From: Vibrio lentus
GTDB lineage: Bacteria > Pseudomonadota > Gammaproteobacteria > Enterobacterales > Vibrionaceae
Direction of reading: 5' to 3'
DNA: 64,000 nucleotides
Assembly (NCBI RefSeq): GCF_002875945.1
Contig: NZ_MCZK01000113.1
Span: forward strand, 1 to 64,000
The notes beneath the pieces were generated by a model. The model was not told the origin of the DNA, ran no database searches, and saw only the letters and a program-made list of their open reading frames with translations. A program made the translations under genes and the position numbers. Positions 43,732 through 54,700 of the stretch are shown piece after piece (within the stretch, counting starts at the first letter, position 1; each line of letters begins with the position of its first letter).

Positions 43732-46700
43732 TTATGCTTTATCGATAGCAGGGGCTTCTTCGATACAAATTGCGATGTCTTTCACTTCGTAAATACGCAG
43801 ACCATCTTTGCTCAGGTTTGCGTCGCCAACGATGATGCGTTTGCCGTCTTCGTCTTTAATCGCAGTGATGTGTACATCCAGAGACATCTGTTTGTTCAGA
43901 GGGTTAATCTGACCACGATATTTCCATTTCACTTCAGATTGGATTTGACCAAACTTCGGATTGCGGAAACCAGCGCCAAGGTCTTTGTTTAGCGCATAGG
44001 TTTGCATCAGTTCGATGATCGCTTCGACACCTAGAGAACCTGGCATTACCGGATCTTGATGGAAGTGGAACTGGAAGAACCAATCACTTGGGTCAATCGT
44101 GCGCTCAGCGTATAGGTAACCAAGGCCTTCTTTACCACCATCGCTGGTGATCTGTACTGTATCGATAAAGTTCAAACGACCGCCAGCCAGTTGGTAGTGC
44201 TCTTGCACTTCACCATTAGCAGAAACAGGTGCATTGAAGTAACGCGTCGTTTTGTCTAGCAGGTTGATGTTTACATCCGGTGTGCGGTTGTTATCAACGT
44301 GCCAAGGGTGAGTCACTTTACCGTTGTCCAAACCAAGTTGGTCTTTCAGTGCTGCGCCTTTGAAGTAACCAAATACCGCTGTACCTTGGTAGAAAGGCAC
44401 GCCGTCAGTACTCAGTTCGAAGCTGAAGCTCTGTACGATGTTGGTGCCCATCATTACTGTTGAAAGCAGACGAGAATCGTTGGTGATCGTTTTGCCACGC
44501 AAGTCGACGTTACGCAGCATTTTGCCGCTGCCATCTAGGTTACGGAAAAACAGTTCTTCACCTGGGAAGCCCAGTGTTGTGCCCATGTAGCCAGAGATAA
44601 AGCCGTTTGGCTGCAGCGAAATCTCCATCAATACTGAGTAAGGCATTAGGGTCTGGTGGCTGTTTTCATCAAAGTACCATGCATTTTCTGGCACTTCGTA
44701 TTCTGCGATACATGATGAAGGCTTCTTGAAGTCGCCACGCTTACCGTCGATCTCAACCACACGAGTAGTTAGCTGTAGGTCGCCACACGGAGTACGTGGT
44801 GGAATCATGCCACGGTAGATAGAGAAGTCAGGTCCGAAACATTTCTCGATATCGCCGGTTGCGAATTCGAACATATGGTATGGCGTGAATGGAACTGTAT
44901 CGGGTGTGCGGTTCGGGTAATCAGGCGTTACCGGAGCTTCAACGTGTTGAAGAGGAACCACACCTTTATTTGGCGCCGTTTCTAGGTCTTCAATTTGAGC
45001 CATCAATGGTGCATTGGCTGAAGCCTGTTGGTTCACTGCTGGTGTATGGCCCAAGTTTTCGATAACAGGGGTCGCGACAGCTGTTTCTAAAGAAGGCAGG
45101 TAACGAGTACATTCGTCGTCTTCTTTGATCATCACACCCAAGTTTTGGAAATCAACAATCACTTTGCCGTTGAGCAAAATATCGATGTTGGCTTTCGCGT
45201 ATGGGCGAGGGCTTAGACCAATCTCAGTCACTTCCATGCGGTAAGTCAGTTCTGCCGATTGTGGTAGAACTTGACCACGACAGCGCACTTGTTGAGGGGC
45301 ATTTTCAAGCGGTTGGAAACGACCATTTTGAACAAGCGTGTGCATGCCAAGGTGCATCATGAAGAATTGCAGCAGTTGACCACAACCTTCTGCCATCAAA
45401 GAACCAGCCATTACTGAGTCATCTTTGAAGTGACAAGGGAAGTACCAGTGCTCAGGCTCTAGCTGCTTGTGACCTTCAATCAGACCAAGTCCCCATGTGC
45501 CGCCTTGCGGTTCAACACGGCTAACTTTTTCGATCATCATGAACTTCTCTGAGCTGAAGCACAAAGAAGGCTGGTGGCGATTAGATTGGTGAGTCGGGCC
45601 AAAACACTCTGCGATGTTGGCAGTCAGTAGATGACGTAATTCTTGGTGGTTAAACTGCGTTTTAGGGCAGTGCAACATAGGGTCGAAGCGTTGTTTAGTT
45701 GCCAGCTTACGCGCCTTGATTTCATCTTCAGTGTGAATCACACCCTTGCCGTCTGCTAGCTCTTCGTCGGTGAAGAAGCCTGCACAACCGTTATCCATTT
45801 TCAGGATCATCTTGTCGCCAACGAAACACTCGTACGAGAAGAAGAACAGCAGCGTGTCGCCATTGCGAGCAAAGTTGTTGATTGAGATATCGTAACGCAG
45901 CGTATCGCCACCACGAGGCAAGTCGCCAAGGAAAGTCAGCGTACAATCAAGTAAGCGATAAACACGCTCGCCTTTGTTTTCAAAATCGATACCTAAGTAG
46001 CTGATTAGCATTAGGTCACATTGACCAGATTCAACCGCCACTGCCCAAGGGATCTGACCATCAACAAGATACGGCGCATCAACAGGGATGTCGTATTCGG
46101 TGGTCATGGTGCTTGGTTTGTACTCGTTCACTGTCGCGTTGAGCTTGGTTACACGAGATACCAATAGGTAGTCAGTGGTTGGTAAGCGAACGCGGCGCGA
46201 GTAGCTATCGATGATCGCGTAATCAGGGCCAAATACGTTGGCGATGTCGCCTTCAGCGTATTCAACCAGATCATCGTAATCCCAAATGCATGGCTTACGG
46301 ATAGGTTTTACTGGTGCAGGCGTTGCAAGTACGTTGACTGGCACTGACTGAACCGGAGCCAGTTGAGCTAATGTTTGCTGATCAGTCGTTTGTTGGCCAT
46401 TCGTTTGTTGAGAAGCGGCTGAGTTATCTAAACCAGACGTAACTGCGTTTAGCTGTGCTTTCAATAGTGCATCAGCCATTTGCATGCCTTGGGCACGAGT
46501 GTGCAGGAATGCTTTGTGTACCTGTTGAGCTGCTTGCTGATTTTGAGCAAAAGCTTGGTTGTGTGGTGTTACAGACGGCTGTGATGCTGCATCCGTATTA
46601 GCGTCGATATTCGATACGCCATTTTTAGCGGATAGGACATGAGTCATATTGCTGTGGTTACCTGTTAGCTGACTGTGGCGCGTTGGCGCCAGAGTAGGGG

Positions 46701-49698
46701 ATACTGATGTAGGAGTTTCGATTACTGGCTCTACCGCGTTCTGCGCTAGTGCTTTCTTCTCTAACTCTTTTTGCGCAAGGGCTGCTTGAATGCTTGCTGT
46801 CGTTGGAACCGACGCCACTCTTGCTGCTTGTTTACCTGAAGCTTTGTGTTGAATTGTTGCCAAGTTAGTCACTGGGGTTTGGGCAATATGTTGATAAATA
46901 TCGCGGCCACCAAGAGTCACTTGCTTAACCAATTGACGTTTAGCATCACTCGCCAGTTCACTGCTTAAACGAACCGATAGTGATTGAGATTCAACACTCG
47001 ATTGGCTTAGTAGCAGCTGTGAGCATTGTCCTTCGCTGATGTTGGCAACAATCGCGCTCTTAGAGCTGACATTTGGATTCAGAGACTCAAGGTTCAGGTT
47101 GAGGAGACCGTGTAGTAGGCTTGCCATGCCAGAAGCAGCAGAGCAATGACCAACACGTTGACTCGCTTGAGTCGTCCTTGTGCTCGCTAAACTTAGAGAC
47201 GAAGACAGATATGATGAAGACTGATGTAATGAAGATTCAGGTGCATGGTTAAGCTCAAGCAGAGAAACATCGTTCGAGCTCATACCAACTTGAGTCAGTA
47301 ATTCATCAACAACGGCGTTGTTATTCTCGCTTGAACCAAAGGCCAATGCGTTGATGCTGCCGTAAGCCGCGTCTTGGTTGCGCGTTACTCGGCTTTCTTC
47401 AACAAGAACAATTGCACCTGCGCCTTCGCCCACATTCCAACTGCCGTCTTGCGGTTGTCCGAATTTTGGAGCAAGCGACACTGGGCTCACACTGTTCTTC
47501 AGAATCACATGCTCTGCACTGCCACTAAGGTCAACGGCTGCAATCACGACTGCGTCCATGGATTCTTGCGACATCAAGTTTTGTGCAACATCGATACAAC
47601 GAGCAACCGACTGTTCAGCGGCTGAAATCGTAAAGGCAGGGCCGTTAAAGTCCCACAATGAAGAGATACGCGAAGCCATGATATTGCCGATGAAACTGGT
47701 GTATTGGTTCAGCTTGGCTGCGTCCATCACACTGTCCATCGCGATGGTTTCTAGCGATTGGTATTCATCTTGTGTTAGCTCAATACCCATGTTGGCAAAG
47801 CTGTCAGCCAGTTGGCTATGCAGGTTTACGCGCCCACGGAATTGGTGCATCTCAAGCTCAGTTTCCATCGCGACTAAAACCGCAACCTTTTGGCCAGCAA
47901 CAAGCTTGGCATCTTTGATCGCTTCGTCTGCAACTTTCATCAATAGCAACTGCTGAGAGATCAAACGGTCATCTTCATTAGGCGGCACTTTGAAGCGTAG
48001 GAAATCGAGATCGAATTGATCGATGTAGGCTCCGTTTGGAATACCATGTAAACCAAACTGATTCAGTAGTTCTGGATGTTGGTCTAAGCCTTTCCAGCGT
48101 TTCTTAGGCAAAGCAATGAAAGCATCGCTATTGGTCTCAATCGCAGTGCTTAGCGCATTGATGCTTTGCAGAGAACCGAAGTGAGACGCTAGACCAGTAA
48201 TGCTTAAATTAGACGGTTGTAGGCTTGGAGACGCTGACTCTAGAGTCTGGTTTACATGACTGGTGTCTGAATACGCTTCAAGCAGTAAGTGAGCATTACA
48301 ACCACCGAAACCAAATACAGAAACACCCGCACAGCGCTCTTGGTTGCCCGCTTTACTTGGCCAAGGTTGAACCTGTGTTGGTAGGGTCTGTGAACCAAAT
48401 AAACCTTCTGGTGAAGACAGTGGCTTGTCCAAATTAATACTTGGCGGAAGCACGCCTTCTTTCATCGCAAAGATCATCTTCATGATCCCCGGCATACCCG
48501 CCGCAGTCAGTAAGTGCCCGAGGTTTGACTTCGCAGAACCAATCAATGGCGGGTTAGAACCATTCAATTTGTCAGCAAAGAAACGCTCCATTGAGGTTAA
48601 CTCAACCTTGTCACCTAATGGCGTGCCGGTTGCGTGACACTCAATCACTTCAATGCTGTCTGGTGTTAGGTTTGAAGCTTCGTAAGCGCGTTCAAAGGCT
48701 TGTACTTGTCCTTTGCTGTTTGGGCTTAATACGAACTGGCCACGACCATCGTTCGACAAGCCAATACCGCTGACGACTGCGTAAATATTATCGCCATCAC
48801 GCTCTGCATCAGCTAAGCGTTTTAGGACTAAAACACCAGCACCTTCGCCAGCAAACAAACCTTTACTGTTGCTATCAAACGGAACCGACACACCGTGGTC
48901 AGGGTAAGCGTGGAAGATTGAGAAACCCATATTGATAAAGAATGGGTCAGCACCGGATACCGCGCCCGCCAACATCATGTCGGCTTTGCCCGTCTTCAAG
49001 TAATCACACGCTAGCTTCAATGAATACACTGAGCTTGCGCATGCCGCATCTAGGCTAAGTTGCACGTTGCCTAAACCCAATGCATCAGCCACTAACTTAG
49101 AGGCGTTGTGTGCCGCTGCACCATTGATAGGATTGAGGTCTTGCGCGGTTTCATTGGTTGGCAGCAGTGAAAACTGGTCATTAGACAATTTAGCTTGTAG
49201 TGCTTTCTCGACCACCGAGTGATACATCGGCAGAAACAAGTCGTTTGAACGTGTGGTTGGGAACGAAAGGGCACCCATGATCACGCCTGTGCGCTCTAAA
49301 ACATCGGCATTTAAATTAATGCCTGCGTCGACTAACGCCTTACGACTTGTATCTAAAGCCCATAGGAAACTTTGGTCAACACCGTTGAACGATTCTGCTG
49401 TTAAGCGGTAGCCACTGCTATCGAAATTGAAGTTTTCGATGTAGCCGCCTTTATCACAGTAAAAGCGGTCTGATTCGCCTTGCACGCCCTGATAGCTTTC
49501 AGGTTTAGCACCTAGCTTTTCAGCGCTTAATGTGGTTCGAGAATCTTTTTTATCCAGCAAGTTTTGCCAAAAGTCTTTTGGCGTATCAGCTTCTGGGTAT
49601 TGGTTAGCAATACCGACAATCGCGATCTTATTGCACTTCACTTGCTGTTTGTTTTGAGCCTGATATTTATATTGAGATGGTTTCGATTGAGAACTCAT
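43732..49698 (-). CDS. pfaC: PfaC, KS-CLF-DH-DH subunit of the PUFA synthase
   Basis: 1988 residues. Order: ketosynthase (about 25-470, nucleophile Cys220 in LDAACASSVYSLK); chain-length-factor-like KS (about 490-900) in which the active Cys is replaced (FTISAAEQSVAR near 695); an Ala/Gln-rich linker; then two FabA-like dehydratase/isomerase units with catalytic HFKDDSVMAGS (near 1422) and HFHQDPVMPGS (near 1878), each preceded by a non-catalytic hot-dog half (FGPDYAIIDSY..., FGPDFSIYRGM...). The two dehydratases set the positions of cis double bonds. It overlaps pfaB by four bases (ATGA); AAGGAG precedes the start. Confidence 0.96.
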   Translation of the reverse strand: MSSQSKPSQYKYQAQNKQQVKCNKIAIVGIANQYPEADTPKDFWQNLLDKKDSRTTLSAEKLGAKPESYQGVQGESDRFYCDKGGYIENFNFDSSGYRLTAESFNGVDQSFLWALDTSRKALVDAGINLNADVLERTGVIMGALSFPTTRSNDLFLPMYHSVVEKALQAKLSNDQFSLLPTNETAQDLNPINGAAAHNASKLVADALGLGNVQLSLDAACASSVYSLKLACDYLKTGKADMMLAGAVSGADPFFINMGFSIFHAYPDHGVSVPFDSNSKGLFAGEGAGVLVLKRLADAERDGDNIYAVVSGIGLSNDGRGQFVLSPNSKGQVQAFERAYEASNLTPDSIEVIECHATGTPLGDKVELTSMERFFADKLNGSNPPLIGSAKSNLGHLLTAAGMPGIMKMIFAMKEGVLPPSINLDKPLSSPEGLFGSQTLPTQVQPWPSKAGNQERCAGVSVFGFGGCNAHLLLEAYSDTSHVNQTLESASPSLQPSNLSITGLASHFGSLQSINALSTAIETNSDAFIALPKKRWKGLDQHPELLNQFGLHGIPNGAYIDQFDLDFLRFKVPPNEDDRLISQQLLLMKVADEAIKDAKLVAGQKVAVLVAMETELEMHQFRGRVNLHSQLADSFANMGIELTQDEYQSLETIAMDSVMDAAKLNQYTSFIGNIMASRISSLWDFNGPAFTISAAEQSVARCIDVAQNLMSQESMDAVVIAAVDLSGSAEHVILKNSVSPVSLAPKFGQPQDGSWNVGEGAGAIVLVEESRVTRNQDAAYGSINALAFGSSENNNAVVDELLTQVGMSSNDVSLLELNHAPESSLHQSSSYLSSSLSLASTRTTQASQRVGHCSAASGMASLLHGLLNLNLESLNPNVSSKSAIVANISEGQCSQLLLSQSSVESQSLSVRLSSELASDAKRQLVKQVTLGGRDIYQHIAQTPVTNLATIQHKASGKQAARVASVPTTASIQAALAQKELEKKALAQNAVEPVIETPTSVSPTLAPTRHSQLTGNHSNMTHVLSAKNGVSNIDANTDAASQPSVTPHNQAFAQNQQAAQQVHKAFLHTRAQGMQMADALLKAQLNAVTSGLDNSAASQQTNGQQTTDQQTLAQLAPVQSVPVNVLATPAPVKPIRKPCIWDYDDLVEYAEGDIANVFGPDYAIIDSYSRRVRLPTTDYLLVSRVTKLNATVNEYKPSTMTTEYDIPVDAPYLVDGQIPWAVAVESGQCDLMLISYLGIDFENKGERVYRLLDCTLTFLGDLPRGGDTLRYDISINNFARNGDTLLFFFSYECFVGDKMILKMDNGCAGFFTDEELADGKGVIHTEDEIKARKLATKQRFDPMLHCPKTQFNHQELRHLLTANIAECFGPTHQSNRHQPSLCFSSEKFMMIEKVSRVEPQGGTWGLGLIEGHKQLEPEHWYFPCHFKDDSVMAGSLMAEGCGQLLQFFMMHLGMHTLVQNGRFQPLENAPQQVRCRGQVLPQSAELTYRMEVTEIGLSPRPYAKANIDILLNGKVIVDFQNLGVMIKEDDECTRYLPSLETAVATPVIENLGHTPAVNQQASANAPLMAQIEDLETAPNKGVVPLQHVEAPVTPDYPNRTPDTVPFTPYHMFEFATGDIEKCFGPDFSIYRGMIPPRTPCGDLQLTTRVVEIDGKRGDFKKPSSCIAEYEVPENAWYFDENSHQTLMPYSVLMEISLQPNGFISGYMGTTLGFPGEELFFRNLDGSGKMLRNVDLRGKTITNDSRLLSTVMMGTNIVQSFSFELSTDGVPFYQGTAVFGYFKGAALKDQLGLDNGKVTHPWHVDNNRTPDVNINLLDKTTRYFNAPVSANGEVQEHYQLAGGRLNFIDTVQITSDGGKEGLGYLYAERTIDPSDWFFQFHFHQDPVMPGSLGVEAIIELMQTYALNKDLGAGFRNPKFGQIQSEVKWKYRGQINPLNKQMSLDVHITAIKDEDGKRIIVGDANLSKDGLRIYEVKDIAICIEEAPAIDKA

Positions 49699-51749
49699 AC
49701 TAGCTCTCCTTGATGATTCACTGCACTGCCTTGAGATACACCACTTAATTGCTTAGTGGTGATCTGTTGTTTTAGCCCTTGAATAAGTGGCTCGACAGAC
49801 AATGGGATTTGATGAGTAATGAGCTGACCAATGCACTTGATGAGCGTGACAACATCGTCACCGCCTTTGGCATTGGAAGCGATTGTGCAGACTTGGTCGG
49901 CTACGCTATCGCTACGATTGATCTTGTCGATCAATGTGCTGGTTTGACGATCGGCACCTATTTCGACAAACAGGCGAGCACCTTGCTGACGCGCACTCTG
50001 GATCAACGCAGTGAAATCCAGCGTCGAACAGAAAGTGTCGGCAATCGAAAGGGCGATGCTGTCGCTGTCGATATTGATTGGTGCGCCCGTCGGTAGACCT
50101 GCTGCGCTGATAAAGCGGATATGCTTTGGCAATTCGTCGAACAGTGGTTGCGTGTAAAACTCACGCACTTGGCTATGTTGGCTCAATGCTGGTGTGGTGT
50201 GCATTGCGGTAACACGATTCGCGGCAATGCCACGTTTACCTAGTTTTTTGAGTAGTGCACGACATGTGCTTTCACAACCTGCCAGTACGCAAGTGTCACC
50301 TTGGATGATAGCGAGATAAGCGCGTGGGAATTCTGGTAACAGAGCCTCAATCGCTTGTGCATCACTGCGAACCACAAAGCTATTCCATTGGATGCTTTCG
50401 TCGCCGTTCAGCTGCCAATCTTGACGCACTGCGGTGAGCTCGCCAGAAATAGCTGTCGTGAAAATAGGGCTGGTTTGAGTCATCTCAATCAGCGCATGTG
50501 GGTTTTTCCAAACATTTAAGCTGGCCCACATGGAGGCTTCACCCTTGGAGTAGCCCAAGGCGAAATCTGGCTGCACTTTGAATTCATCACATAGCAGTTG
50601 TGTTAACAGATAACTGCTGCCCACACCGGCAATTGCCAGCTCACTGAGCGACATTTCTTGCGAGTCTTCAGCGTAGGTTTTGTCAGCCTGCAGCATCTCT
50701 TTCAAGTTACCTTCACGTTCTAAACGAGCAAATAACTGTGGGAAATGGTGGTGAAACTCGCGCAACATGCCGGGATAAACCGTGCCAACACCAGGGTAAA
50801 CAAATGCAACGCCACCTTTGCTTTGAGGCATCGGTGAGAAACAACTGCCCGCTGGCGTTTTGTATTGGCTATTGTCAGCCATTACTTTTGGCAACGCATT
50901 TTCTAGCGCTGTGATCTCTTGTAGTGCAGCATCGATTGAAGCGGCTTGAATCACGATGTTCGCGTTAAGGCCAACATTGTGCTGAACGCTTTGAAAGTGG
51001 CTTAGGTTTGAATACATCAAGCTGGCGATAGCAAGTTCGCTGTCCGCCGAATCGCTAACGCATTTAAGCTCAGCTCTTAGTGAGGCTAGCTTAGAAACTA
51101 ATTCAGCTTGGTCATTGCCAGAAACCACAAACATCAAACGCTCGCTCGATAGCAATGGCTTTGGTTCGTGCAAACCGGTCGCTTGAGTCAATATCAGGCT
51201 GGTGGCTTTTTGGCTATCGTCACTGAAAGTTAACGCAGCAACCCGTGCTTTGTTCGGTTCAGTAAACCAGTAATTGTTAGGTAATGAATGGCTCGGCAAT
51301 GAACGGCTCGATATCGCCTCAATCATATTCAACAATTCATTAAACTGCTGCGAAGCAGATAGGGTTGAGTATTGTTGTTGATGGCTTAAATCTGAAGCGG
51401 GGCGGCGTGACATCTCTAGAGCAAGTTGAACGCTATCTCCATTATCCAGATCGAGAGTTTCGGCAAAGCCCGCTAAATTCGCGTGTGGGTGAATCTTATT
51501 CTGAGCAGCATTCAGCGCACTTAACATCAACAATGATGGTGAGTGAGAATCCAAACAGAGTTTAACAGCAGTGCCTTGATTTACAGTCTCAATCGCACGG
51601 CTAAGTGCTTGATTAAAATTGCCATCAACCACAACAGTTATCATCTCTGAGAACGAGGGGAATAAGTCGGCAGAAAGCTCAGCCGCGTTTGCTGGCTGAG
51701 CTAAAAGAGCGATGCGCAATGGCATCGCTTTATTAGTAGGAACAGTCAC
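49695..51749 (-). CDS. pfaB: PfaB, acyltransferase subunit of the PUFA synthase
   Basis: 684 residues. Its recognisable part is the acyltransferase with nucleophile serine in GYSKGEASMWASL (near residue 401) and the upstream motif KGGVAFVYPGVGTVYPGM; the N-terminal third is a Pfa-specific KS-like or structural region. PfaB is reported to influence whether EPA or DHA is made. The start is GTG at 51749, overlapping the pfaA stop by one base (TAGTG); ATG 51725 (MPLRIALLAQ) is an alternative. Confidence 0.94.
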   Translation of the reverse strand: MTVPTNKAMPLRIALLAQPANAAELSADLFPSFSEMITVVVDGNFNQALSRAIETVNQGTAVKLCLDSHSPSLLMLSALNAAQNKIHPHANLAGFAETLDLDNGDSVQLALEMSRRPASDLSHQQQYSTLSASQQFNELLNMIEAISSRSLPSHSLPNNYWFTEPNKARVAALTFSDDSQKATSLILTQATGLHEPKPLLSSERLMFVVSGNDQAELVSKLASLRAELKCVSDSADSELAIASLMYSNLSHFQSVQHNVGLNANIVIQAASIDAALQEITALENALPKVMADNSQYKTPAGSCFSPMPQSKGGVAFVYPGVGTVYPGMLREFHHHFPQLFARLEREGNLKEMLQADKTYAEDSQEMSLSELAIAGVGSSYLLTQLLCDEFKVQPDFALGYSKGEASMWASLNVWKNPHALIEMTQTSPIFTTAISGELTAVRQDWQLNGDESIQWNSFVVRSDAQAIEALLPEFPRAYLAIIQGDTCVLAGCESTCRALLKKLGKRGIAANRVTAMHTTPALSQHSQVREFYTQPLFDELPKHIRFISAAGLPTGAPINIDSDSIALSIADTFCSTLDFTALIQSARQQGARLFVEIGADRQTSTLIDKINRSDSVADQVCTIASNAKGGDDVVTLIKCIGQLITHQIPLSVEPLIQGLKQQITTKQLSGVSQGSAVNHQGELV

Positions 51750-54700
51750 TATGACAATTGCTCCTTTTCTGCGTTTTTAGTCGCCTCTTTCTTTGATACT
51801 GCTGAGCTAGATTTCGGCAAAAATGCGTCATTTAAGCTCTTGCTGATGGTGACTTTGGCGCCTTTCATTACTGCGCTTAAACGACCATCTTGATGGTAAA
51901 GCGAGATATCAGCTTGCAGCGAACGAGCCGTGCTTTTTATCACGCTCAGCTCTAGCCAACCTTGGTCACCATTGTGCATCGGTGCGTAACAAATAAACTC
52001 ACCGATTGCAGACGGTAGGCTTGCCGCGCCGTATTTCAATCGAGCCCATACCAACATGGCTTGCAACAGATAATCTTCAGCAAATGGCTGGCTATCACCA
52101 AAACCTTGCTTAGGAATAAATGATCCGCAGTCGCTGTTTTCAATGTGAGGCAACTGGCATTGAGCCAATAAACCTAAGTCGTCAAAGCGTTCGACTGAGG
52201 TAATACCTTGCAATCTTGGTCCATGAAACAGAGTGCCGTCACTGTATAGAGCTTGTGCCGTTGTTACAGGTGCTGAAGTGTTGGCCTCAAAGCGTTTTAC
52301 TGACGCTTGTTGAACATCTTCAGACACTTGTACAGAGGCAACTTGCAACTGAGCTTGATACTGTGGTCGCCCTTGGCAACTGATCACCGCTTTTAGCTGA
52401 TCTTTTGATTTAGCATCAGAAGAAAGAACCAGTTTCAGCTCTTGCACTTCATCAGTATCAAAAATCACACCCTTAAGCAGTTTGTAGTTGTGAACGCTAA
52501 CGTTCACCCCTAACAGTTGCTCTGCGACTTCACGCATCCATTGGATGGCACACACTGTCGGTAACACAGGGTTACCGGCAATGCAGTGATCTTGAATGAA
52601 AGGCAATGCCTTTGGATCAAGATGACGTGTCACAGTGATGCTTGTATTCAGCGGACTCTTTGCAAGATGCACAGACTCCGCATTAAGCTTTTTTACAGCA
52701 GCTTCCTTGTTGTCAGAACCTTGCATGCTCGTACCAACCAGCAATTGAATGCCAGTTTCGTTCAGTAGTTGAGAACTAAATAGTTCTGCACCCGCCTGAA
52801 GAGGAATTACGTACACACCGCGCTCTGTAAACATACGTTTCAGTGCTGCGTTTACCATGCCACCGTCCCACGGTCCCCAGTTGAAGCTCATCACTTTCGC
52901 TTGAGGGTTGCGAGCAGACAGCTGTAGAGCCGCTTTGTTTAGGATCTCGTTAGACATCGAGTAATCGCTTTGGCCTGTGTTTCCGTAGAAACCCGACGCC
53001 GAAGAGAACATCGCAATCAGTTTTAGCTTGCTGCTATCAAGACCGCCAAGAACCGCTTCTAGTCCGCCCACTTTCGTGCCGTAAACCATGTTCAGTTCAT
53101 CAAGTGTTTTGTCTTGAATGTGTTTGTCAGCCAGTACACCAGCGCCGTGGATAAGACCTGTGATGCCTTCGAAATTCGCCAGCGTTTTCGCTACTGACTC
53201 ATGGTTCGATACATCTAGGCTTAGGTATTCAGCACTCGCGCCAATCTCGTTGAAAGCGGCAAGTGCTGCGTTGATTTCAAGGCTGCTCAATACCGGTTTT
53301 AGCAAGGCATCAACTTTTTTCGGCGTTGGCTTATCACCCGTAGCTTGTAGGTGAGCGATAGCCGCTGGTTTTAGCTCTTTCTCTTGCTTGCCTTGTGCCC
53401 ACTGAGGTAGCTCAGCTGAAGTAATATGCTTACTACGACCTGCAAGAATGAAGTGAGACTTACATTGCTTAGCAAGCGTCAGTGCACATTCAAACGTCAC
53501 GCCTTTAGCGCCACCCGTCACCAGAACTTTGTCGCTCTTGGTGAGTTGAGCGCCTGTGTTTTTAGTTTGTGCAGCACCTGGTGTTGCCGCAATCAATGTT
53601 GCACGACCAGATTCACCGTTTTCCGCATGGCTAAGGCCGATTTCAACCGTGTTGGTATCGATATCGAATAGTTCACCTGTGATAGCTTCAGCTAGGTGAC
53701 GAGCATCAATAGAAGCGTCAGCATCCAATGCACGGCAGAATACGTTTGACCATTCATGGCTCAGTGTCTTAGTTAGACCAGATAGAGCCGCTTGGTTAAG
53801 TTCTGCATTCGCTAATTGCTTAGTATCTAGGTAACCAAAGCCACCATCGATACGGCTTAGTGTAAAGAACACGCTGCGACCAGAAACGGCATTCAGTTGG
53901 CCATTTAGGTGCTTGGCGAATAAGAACGCTGTCGTCAGTGAAGCTCTTGAGTCTGCATTCAAGTTAACCGCTTGCTCGTTGCTTTGTTTAGCATCAACGA
54001 TAGCTTGTAGGTGAATGAAGCCAGCAATCACTTTGTTCGACGTTTTAAGGTCTGCTTCGATGTCGTTAATAACTGCAGTCACACCAGCATCATCGACGCT
54101 GTTGAGTGTGTAGCTTGCGATTTCACTGTTTAAAGGTGACGCGGCAGAAAGAGCACTACGCACTACAGCAACTTGAATGCCGTTAGCGGTCAACTTTTCT
54201 GCTAGAACACCGGCGTTGTGACCATCATCTGTGATCACGACACAAGCGTCTTTTGAGAAACAATCGACGAGTTTATCTGCCGCTGGTAGCTTTTTTAGCG
54301 CTACCTCATTGTGTGGAGGAAGTTCCGCTGTCGCTGTTTCTGCGATAGGCGTTACTGAATCAGCTTTAGCAGTCGCTACGGGTGCAGCAGCGGATAGCTT
54401 GCTTTGCATGTAGGTAACGATTTCACCAAGAGTACGACACTCAGCTAAGTCTTCAGGGTTTAGCTCTGGCAGCGTTGGTAGCTGGTCTTGAACTGTACCT
54501 AGAATTTCAACACGTTTGATTGAGTCGATACCAAGGTCTGCTTCCATGTCCATTGCTAGATCGAGCATTTCTGCTGGGTAGCCTGTTTTGTCGGCAACCA
54601 CTTCCATCATTGTTGATTGAACATGAGCAGGTTTTAGGTCGTTGCTTGCGCTTTCTGCAGCAGGAGCTACTGCCGCTGCTTCCGAACTAGGAGCTAACTT

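Noticed and set aside
47374..47956. 192-codon plus-strand frame opposite pfaC.
   Set aside because: Composition follows the antisense of KS/CLF codons; no promoter, ribosome site or domain.
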